Source: JBFHNV01 sp965365655
Lineage (GTDB): Bacteria; Pseudomonadota; Gammaproteobacteria; HK1
Direction: 5' to 3'
NCBI GenBank assembly: GCA_965365655.1
Contig: CBDUCN010000022.1
Span: 1-27,152, forward strand
DNA: 27,152 nucleotides
The notes under the pieces are model-generated. The model did no database searches and was not told where the DNA came from. It was given only the letters and a program-made list of their open reading frames with translations. Shown here in pieces: positions 21,946-27,152 of this stretch. Position numbers and translations under genes: made by a program. Positions within the stretch are counted from its first letter, which is position 1. Each line of letters opens with the position of its first letter.

Positions 21946-21954
21946 CCCGCGCCC

Positions 21955-23043
21955 ATGAGCCCCGGGCCCACTCGCAGTGACGTCCTGCTGCAGGTGTCCG
22001 AGCTGCATCGCTGGCACGGGCCCGTGCACGCGGTCAGAGGACTGAGCTTCCTGGCCTGCCGGGGCGAGGTGCTGGGGCTGCTCGGCGCGAACGGCGCCGG
22101 CAAGACCACCACGCTGTCGATGCTCGCCGGCGTCCTCGCGCCCAGCTCGGGCGCGGTGCGCGTCGCGTCCCACGACCTGCGCACCCAGCCGCTGCGCGCG
22201 AAGGCACGGCTCGGCTACCTGCCCGAGACGCCGCCGCTGTTCCCCGAGCTCACGGTGGACGAGTACCTGCTGCACTGCGCCCGGCTGCGCGGCCTGCGCG
22301 CGGACGGCGCCCGGCGCGCGGCCGCCGAGGCCCGCGCCCGCTGCGGCCTCGACGACGCGGGCGCGCGGCTGCTGGGCAACCTGTCGAAGGGCTACCGCCA
22401 GCGCGCCGGCATCGCGCAGGCCATCGTGCACGACCCGGACCTCGTGATCCTGGACGAGCCGACCTCGGGGCTGGACCCGGCGCAGATCCTCGAGATCCGG
22501 GGCCTGGTCCGGGCGCTGGGGGAGCGGCACGCGGTCGTGCTCTCCACCCACATCCTCCCGGACGCCCAGGAGGTCTGCGATCGCGTGCTCATCGTCCACG
22601 AGGGCCGCATCGCGCGCGACGTGGCCCTAAACGCGCCGCCGCCGCCCGGCGGCCCCCACCGCGTGCGCCTGGCTCACGCGCCCGCACCGGCGGCCCTCGC
22701 CGAGCTGCCGATGGTGGAGGCGGTGCAGGCCGTCGAGCCGCACACCGCGCGCGGCGAGCCGGGCAGCGGCTTCCGGCTCACCCTGCGCGCCGATCCCGCA
22801 GCCCCCGCGGCGCTCGCGGAGCGCTGCGTGCGCGAGGGCTGGGGCCTGCTGGAGCTGCGCCCGGAGCGCCGCTCGCTGGAGGAGCTGTTCATCAGCGCGG
22901 CCTGCGGACCGCCGCCGCCCGCGGCCGTGGACACCGCGGGCGGGAGCGCGGCCGGTGACGCAGGGCCCCCCGGCGCGGACGACGCGGACCCGGCGCCGGC
23001 CGGCGTCACGGGCGGCGCCGGCGACGGCGGCCGCACCCCGTGA
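21955..23043 (+). CDS. ABC transporter ATP-binding protein, GldA-like
   Basis: 362 residues. ATPase of an ABC-2-type exporter system resembling the gliding-motility GldA family. Visible: Walker A GANGAGKT (44-51), signature LSKGYRQR (143-150), Walker B LVILDEPTSGLDP (163-175) and switch His199 (LSTHIL). The Q-loop position reads GYLPETPPLFPEL, as is usual in this subfamily. A C-terminal domain (~215-310) follows, then an unusual ~48-residue Pro/Gly/Ala/Asp-rich tail (~315-362). The TGA overlaps the GTG of the permease (GTGA). It is the first gene of a four-gene operon. The substrate is unknown; the family is well supported. Confidence 0.92.
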   Translation: MSPGPTRSDVLLQVSELHRWHGPVHAVRGLSFLACRGEVLGLLGANGAGKTTTLSMLAGVLAPSSGAVRVASHDLRTQPLRAKARLGYLPETPPLFPELTVDEYLLHCARLRGLRADGARRAAAEARARCGLDDAGARLLGNLSKGYRQRAGIAQAIVHDPDLVILDEPTSGLDPAQILEIRGLVRALGERHAVVLSTHILPDAQEVCDRVLIVHEGRIARDVALNAPPPPGGPHRVRLAHAPAPAALAELPMVEAVQAVEPHTARGEPGSGFRLTLRADPAAPAALAERCVREGWGLLELRPERRSLEELFISAACGPPPPAAVDTAGGSAAGDAGPPGADDADPAPAGVTGGAGDGGRTP

Positions 23044-23840
23044 GCCCGCGTGCGACGGGCCCCGCGGCGGCCACGCTGGGCGCGGCGCTGGAGATCGCCC
23101 GCCGCGACCTGCGCCGCCTGTTCGCGACGCCGCTCGCGTGGTGCGCGCTGGGATCGGTGCAGCTGGTGCTGGGGCTGTTCTTCTTCATCGTGTTCCTGTG
23201 GGGCTTCGACGCCCGCCAGCCGATGCTGGTGGCGGCGCGCTCGGGATTCGGCCTCACCGCGCTGGTGGCCGCGCCGCTGCTGAAATCCGCGGCCCTGATC
23301 CTGCTGCTGCTCACGCCGCTGCTCGCGATGCGCAGCCTCGCCGAGGAGCGCCGCGCCGGCACCCTGGCGCTGACCCTGTCGTCGCCGGTGAGCGTGACCG
23401 GCATCGTCGTCGGCAAGTACCTCGCCCTGCTGGCCTTCCTCGCGCTGCAGTGCGCGCTGATCGCCCTGATGCCGCTGTCGCTGGCACTCGGCGGCACCCT
23501 GGACGCCGGCCTGCTCGCGAGCGCCCTGCTCGGGCTGTTCGCGAGCGCGGCCGCGTTCGCCGCGGTCGGGCTGTGGGCGTCCAGCCTCACGCGCCAGCCC
23601 GCCACCGCCGCGGTGAGCGCCCTCGCCGCGCTGCTCGCGCTGTGGTTCGTGGACGAGGGCGGCGCCGCGGACGGCGGCCCGGTCGCGTCGGCGCTCGGCT
23701 GGCTGTCCCTCACCCGGCACCTCGACGCGCTGATGCGCGGGGTGTTCGCGAGTGACGACGTCGCGTACTTCGTGCTGCTCGTCGTCACCTGCCTGGTGTT
23801 CACGGTGCGGCGCCTGGACGCGCTGCGGCTCGGGGCCTGA
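23040..23840 (+). CDS. ABC-2 type permease, GldF-like
   Basis: 266 residues from a GTG overlapping the ATPase stop. Six hydrophobic segments are visible at about 33-53, 75-97, 121-148, 156-182, 188-204 and 239-256. The coupling-helix motif MRSLAEERRAGTLALTLSSPVS at ~97-118 (the conserved E..xxGT) is typical of ABC-2 membrane subunits. It pairs with the upstream ATPase and the downstream GldG-like protein, the usual GldA/GldF/GldG arrangement. The substrate is unknown. It ends six bases before the next gene. Confidence 0.9.
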   Translation: MSPRATGPAAATLGAALEIARRDLRRLFATPLAWCALGSVQLVLGLFFFIVFLWGFDARQPMLVAARSGFGLTALVAAPLLKSAALILLLLTPLLAMRSLAEERRAGTLALTLSSPVSVTGIVVGKYLALLAFLALQCALIALMPLSLALGGTLDAGLLASALLGLFASAAAFAAVGLWASSLTRQPATAAVSALAALLALWFVDEGGAADGGPVASALGWLSLTRHLDALMRGVFASDDVAYFVLLVVTCLVFTVRRLDALRLGA

Positions 23841-23845
23841 AGCGC

Positions 23846-25183
23846 ATGGCCTGCGGAGCGCCGCGCCGACGCCTGCCGTTCGACCGGATCGTGTTCAACG
23901 TGCTGTTCCTCGCCGCGGTGGCGCTCGCGGCGGCGCTCAGCGTTCGCGACCCCGTCGCGGTGGACTGGACCGCGAGCGGGCGCAACACGCTGTCCGCCGC
24001 GAGCGCGGCGCTGCTCGAGCGCATGCCGGAGCCGATCCGGATCCGCGCGTTCGTCGGCGAGGACCGGCGCCTGCGCGAGGCGGTGCGCCAGCTCGTCGCG
24101 CGCTACCGCCGCGCCCACGACCGGGTGCAGCTGGAGTTCGTGAATCCCGAGCGCGAGCCGCGCGAGGCCGAGCGCCTGGGCGTGCGCAGCGAGGGCGAGC
24201 TGGTCGTGGAGTACGCGGGCCGCCGCGAGAACGTCACGGGGCTCGCGGAGGCGGCGCTCAGCAACGCGCTGGCGCGCCTCGCCCGCGGCATGCGCTGGGT
24301 GGCCTTCGCGACCGGCCACGGCGGGCGCGACCCCGCCGGCGGCGCGCGCACGGACCTCGACGCGTTCGCGGCGCACCTGGAGAGCCTGGGGCTCGCGGTG
24401 CGCGCGCTGGACCCGGCCGCCGTCGCCGAGGTGCCGCACAACGCCGCGCTGCTCGTGCTGCCGGCGCCGCGCCGCGCGTTGCCGGCGCGCGCCGAGGCGC
24501 TGCTCGTGGACTACGTGGAGGCCGGCGGCAACCTGCTCTGGCTCGCCGACCCCGGCGCGGTCGCGCTGCCGGCGCTGTCCGCGGCGCTGGGCGTGACGCC
24601 GGAGGCGGGCCTGCTGGTCGACCCCGCCAGCCGGCTGGACGGACGGCCGACGCCCGAGTTCATCCCCGTCGCGGGCTACGCCGGCCACCCCGTCAGCGAG
24701 GGGCTGGATCGGCTGACGGTGTTCCCGACCGCGACCAGCCTCGCGTGGACCGCCCCCGACGGCTGGCAGGCCCGGGGCATCGCGGCGACCGGCCTGCGCG
24801 CGTGGCGCGAGACCGGCGATCTGGACACCGCCGTGCGCTTCGACGAAGGGGCGGACGCGGCCGGCCCGCTGGACCTCGCGGTGGCCCTGGAGCGCCCGCG
24901 CCCCGACGGCGCGGGTCAGCAGCGGGTGCTGGTGTTCGGCGACGGCGACTTCCTGTCCGACGCGTACCTCGGGCTCGCGGCCAACCGCGACCTGGGCAGC
25001 AACGCGATCACCTGGCTGAGCGGCGACGACGCGCTGCTCGACGTGCCGGTGATCATGGCCCCGGACCTGGACTTCGCGCCGTCCCGTGCGGCGCGCGCGG
25101 TGATCGCGCTGGGCGCGCCGGTTGTGCTGCCGATGGTGCTGCTCGCGGTCGGGCTCGCGCGCTGGCGCCGGCGCGCGCGCTGA
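23846..25183 (+). CDS. GldG-like ABC-associated substrate-binding/auxiliary protein
   Basis: 445 residues. An N-terminal transmembrane helix (~16-34) and a C-terminal one (~420-438) bracket a large domain that would face the periplasm. N-terminal wording VDWTASGRNTLSAASAALLERM and IRIRAFVGED matches the Gldg-family (DUF4350/IFT52-like) pattern, as does the GRDPAGGARTDLDAFAAHLESLGL segment and VFGDGDFLSDAYLG near 367-380. The C-terminus is a basic cap (RWRRRAR). No catalytic site is evident. In gliding Bacteroidetes GldG is needed with GldA and GldF; in gammaproteobacteria the role of this family is not established. Confidence 0.85.
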   Translation: MACGAPRRRLPFDRIVFNVLFLAAVALAAALSVRDPVAVDWTASGRNTLSAASAALLERMPEPIRIRAFVGEDRRLREAVRQLVARYRRAHDRVQLEFVNPEREPREAERLGVRSEGELVVEYAGRRENVTGLAEAALSNALARLARGMRWVAFATGHGGRDPAGGARTDLDAFAAHLESLGLAVRALDPAAVAEVPHNAALLVLPAPRRALPARAEALLVDYVEAGGNLLWLADPGAVALPALSAALGVTPEAGLLVDPASRLDGRPTPEFIPVAGYAGHPVSEGLDRLTVFPTATSLAWTAPDGWQARGIAATGLRAWRETGDLDTAVRFDEGADAAGPLDLAVALERPRPDGAGQQRVLVFGDGDFLSDAYLGLAANRDLGSNAITWLSGDDALLDVPVIMAPDLDFAPSRAARAVIALGAPVVLPMVLLAVGLARWRRRAR

Positions 25184-25200
25184 CGCCGCGGCACCCGGCG

Positions 25201-26055
25201 ATGGGCGCACGCGCGGCGATCAACCTCGGGCTGCTGGCGCTGGTGGCCGCGCTCGCGTGGCTCGCGCTGCGCCCGGAGCCGGCGACGGCGCCCCCCGGGC
25301 GCCCGGTCAGCGAGGCGCCGCCGGCCGAGGTCTCGCGCATCGTGATCGAGCGCGCTGGGCAGCCGGAGGTGCGTCTCGAGCGCGGCGCGCAGGCCTGGCG
25401 GGTGACCGCGCCCGTCGACGCGCCCGCCGATCCGCACCGCGTCGAGGCCCTGCTGACGCTGCCCGCGGCGCGCAGCGAGTCGGGATTCCGCGCGTCCGGC
25501 AACGACCTCGGCCAGTACGGCCTGCAGCCGCCGCGCGCGGTGCTGCACTTCGACGCGCTGGCGCTCGCGCTCGGCGACAGCGCGCCGATCGGCGGCCGGC
25601 GCTACCTGCTCAACGCGGCCGAGGACCAGGTGCACCTGGTGGAGGACCGCTGGTTCGCGCAGGTCTTCGGCAGCGCCGAGGCGTGGGTGGATCCCCGGCT
25701 GCTGCCCGCCGGCGCGCGGCCCGTGCGCATCGCGCTCGCGGACGCGGCCTGGCGGCGGGAGGACGGCGCGTGGCGGCGCTCGCCGCCCGACCCGTCGGCC
25801 AGCGCCGACGACGCCGCGGCGCTGGCCGAGGCCTGGCAGCGCGCGCGCGCGCTGTCGGTGCGCGCGCTGGACCCGGCGCTGCCGTGGCGCGACGAGGTGC
25901 TCGTCGCGATCGAGGGCGAGCCGCAGCCGCTTCGCTTCGCGGTCGCCGAGGACGCCGGGGCGGTGCTGCTCGCGCGGCGCGACCTCGCGCTGCAGTACCG
26001 TTTCCTCGCGCGCCAGGGCCGCGCGCTTCTCGGGCAGCCTGCGCCGCAGGAGTGA
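25201..26055 (+). CDS. DUF4340 domain-containing membrane-anchored protein
   Basis: 284 residues from the ATG at 25201, 17 bases after the GldG-like gene. A single N-terminal membrane helix (~5-22) precedes a DUF4340-type periplasmic region: VSRIVIERAGQPEVRLERG, WRVTAPVDAPADPHRVEALL, LGQYGLQPPRAVLHFD, and IGGRRYLLNAAEDQVHLVED. DUF4340 proteins repeatedly sit beside GldG-like genes, so it is probably an auxiliary part of the same ABC system. No enzymatic motif was seen. It converges on tatC across a 150-base gap that shows no clear terminator. Confidence 0.85.
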   Translation: MGARAAINLGLLALVAALAWLALRPEPATAPPGRPVSEAPPAEVSRIVIERAGQPEVRLERGAQAWRVTAPVDAPADPHRVEALLTLPAARSESGFRASGNDLGQYGLQPPRAVLHFDALALALGDSAPIGGRRYLLNAAEDQVHLVEDRWFAQVFGSAEAWVDPRLLPAGARPVRIALADAAWRREDGAWRRSPPDPSASADDAAALAEAWQRARALSVRALDPALPWRDEVLVAIEGEPQPLRFAVAEDAGAVLLARRDLALQYRFLARQGRALLGQPAPQE

Positions 26056-26205
26056 AAGCTCGCGGATGTTGGCCGACGGCGGCTGCGGCACCGCCCGCAC
26101 GCGGCCGTCCGCGTCTCGCGGCGGCGCACCGGAGATTCGAGAGCCCTGGACGCGCGTGGATCTTCGCGACGTCCGCCGCGGCGGTGGGCGGGGGCGCGCG
26201 GGCGG

Positions 26206-27006
26206 CTACGCCGAGGCCGCCGGCCCCTCCTCCTCCTTCTCGTCGCGGCGCTTCACGTAGGTCTTCGAGAACAGCAGCCCGAGCTCGAACAGCACCCACA
26301 TCGGGAGCGCGAGCAGGGTCTGCGAGATCGCGTCGGGCGGCGTGAGCAGCATGCCGAGCACGAACGCGCCCACGATCACGTAGGGGCGCTTCGCAGCCAG
26401 CGCCTCGGGCGTCGTGAAGCCCGCCCACACGAGCAGGATGGTCGCGATCGGGACCTCGAACGCGACGCCGAACGCGAAGAAGATCTTGAGCACGAAATCG
26501 AGGTACTTCGAGATGTCCGTCATCACCGCGACGCCCTCCGGCGCGGTCGCGGTGAAGAAGCCGAACATCAGCGGGAACACGACGTAGTACGCGAAGGCCA
26601 TGCCCAGGTAGAACAGCAGCGAGCTGGTGATCAGCAGCGGGAACACGAGGCGCTGCTCGTGCCGGTAGAGCCCCGGCGCGACGAAGGCCCACGCGTGGTA
26701 GAGCACCACCGGCATGCACAGGACGATCGACGTCATCAACGCCAGCTTGAACGGCGTCAGGAACGGCGACGCCACCTCGGTCGCGATCATGCTCGCGCCC
26801 TCCGGCAGGTGGCTCATCAGCGGCTCCGCGAGCGCCACGTAGAGGTCGTTCGCGAACGGGATCAGCGCGAGCAGCACGACCACGATCGCGGCGAGCACCT
26901 TGACCAGCCGGTTGCGCACCTCGATGAGGTGCTCGACGAAGGTCATCTCGCCGGCGGGGTCGAGCCGGTCCTCAGTGCTGTCCGGGTCGTTCTGGCTGCT
27001 GCTCAT
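26206..27006 (-). CDS. tatC: Sec-independent (twin-arginine) protein translocase subunit TatC
   Basis: 266 residues. TatC is the inner-membrane receptor for twin-arginine signal peptides of folded exported proteins. Start ATG at 27004-27006 gives the usual cytoplasmic N-terminus with MTFVEHLIEVRNRLV (the HLxExRxRL motif). Six hydrophobic segments follow, including IVVVLLALIPF, MTSIVLCMPVVLYHAWAFVAPGL, and LITSSLLFYLGMAFAYYVVFPL. The invariant FEVPI with its functional Glu and the FLTPFKLALM segment are present. It is translationally coupled to tatB, whose 3' end overlaps its start by 35 bases. Confidence 0.96.
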   Translation of the reverse strand: MSSSQNDPDSTEDRLDPAGEMTFVEHLIEVRNRLVKVLAAIVVVLLALIPFANDLYVALAEPLMSHLPEGASMIATEVASPFLTPFKLALMTSIVLCMPVVLYHAWAFVAPGLYRHEQRLVFPLLITSSLLFYLGMAFAYYVVFPLMFGFFTATAPEGVAVMTDISKYLDFVLKIFFAFGVAFEVPIATILLVWAGFTTPEALAAKRPYVIVGAFVLGMLLTPPDAISQTLLALPMWVLFELGLLFSKTYVKRRDEKEEEGPAASA

Positions 27007-27152
27007 CGTCCGGGACCGGTGTCTCCCGCGGTGCGGGCTCGGGTGGGGACTGGGACGCGGCGGGCGCCGGGTCGTGCGCGGAGCCGGCCGGCGCGCCTGC
27101 GCCGGCATCCGGCGCCGGCGGCGCGCCCGTGCCGCCGCCCGCGGCCGCGCCG
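26972..27152 (-). CDS. tatB: C-terminal tail of a twin-arginine translocase subunit, probably TatB (partial, 5' end outside window)
   Basis: The last 59 residues and stop of a frame that enters at the window edge and ends inside tatC (overlap 26972-27006). The visible tail is Pro/Ala/Gly-rich and acidic (SQSPPEPAPRETPVPDDEQQ, ending ERPGQH). This matches the variable cytoplasmic C-terminus of TatB, which normally precedes tatC. No conserved TatB membrane or amphipathic region lies in the window, so the identity rests on position and composition. Confidence 0.7.
   Translation of the reverse strand, partial: GAAAGGGTGAPPAPDAGAGAPAGSAHDPAPAASQSPPEPAPRETPVPDDEQQPERPGQH

Overview
The window looks like core chromosome from a GC-rich gammaproteobacterium. 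Evidence is the near-saturated G/C third positions, the family content (SlmA, the long two-membrane AlgC, a DesA-type desaturase, Cys-less L28 and L33) and gene order. The order matches, from memory, two blocks of the Pseudomonas aeruginosa chromosome: pilU-pilT/yggS-proC-yggT-metX-metW, and crc-pyrE-argB-algC-dut-coaBC-radC-rpmB-rpmG. The exact lineage cannot be fixed from sequence alone; a Chromatiales/Ectothiorhodospiraceae-like organism is my guess. I see no mobile element, CRISPR array, rRNA or tRNA.

Layout. 1-3159 (minus): three tandem PilT-family retraction ATPases, pilT first, then pilU, then a third paralog cut by the window edge. 3331-10090: PLP protein YggS, a Sel1-repeat/SPOR envelope protein (minus), the proC-yggT-yggU run, an unrecognised 259-residue protein (minus), and the methionine pair metX-metW. 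10072-12485: an exonuclease III of the Crc lineage (minus), pyrE, then an A+T-richer leader with up to six consecutive hairpins before a secreted DUF4124-like protein. 12534-19132 (minus): coaBC-dut-algC-argB-slmA-ygjP, closely packed except for a 222-base gap between algC and argB. 19216-20526 (plus): radC, rpmB and rpmG, ending in a strong intrinsic terminator. 20597-21772 (minus): a DesA-type fatty-acid desaturase. 21955-26055 (plus): a compact four-gene gliding-type ABC system (ATPase, permease, GldG-like protein, DUF4340 protein). 26206-27152 (minus): tatC and the tail of tatB.

Functional themes are type IV pilus retraction, amino-acid and nucleotide synthesis (Pro, Met, Arg, pyrimidine, dUTP removal), CoA and sugar-phosphate metabolism, division-site control, ribosomal proteins, membrane-lipid unsaturation and protein export. 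The best candidates for something undescribed are the hairpin-rich leader at about 11619-11846, the GldA/GldG/DUF4340 cassette, the unrecognised gene at 7346-8125, the third PilT-like ATPase, and the catalytically intact ExoIII in the crc position. Most other genes are ordinary housekeeping genes.
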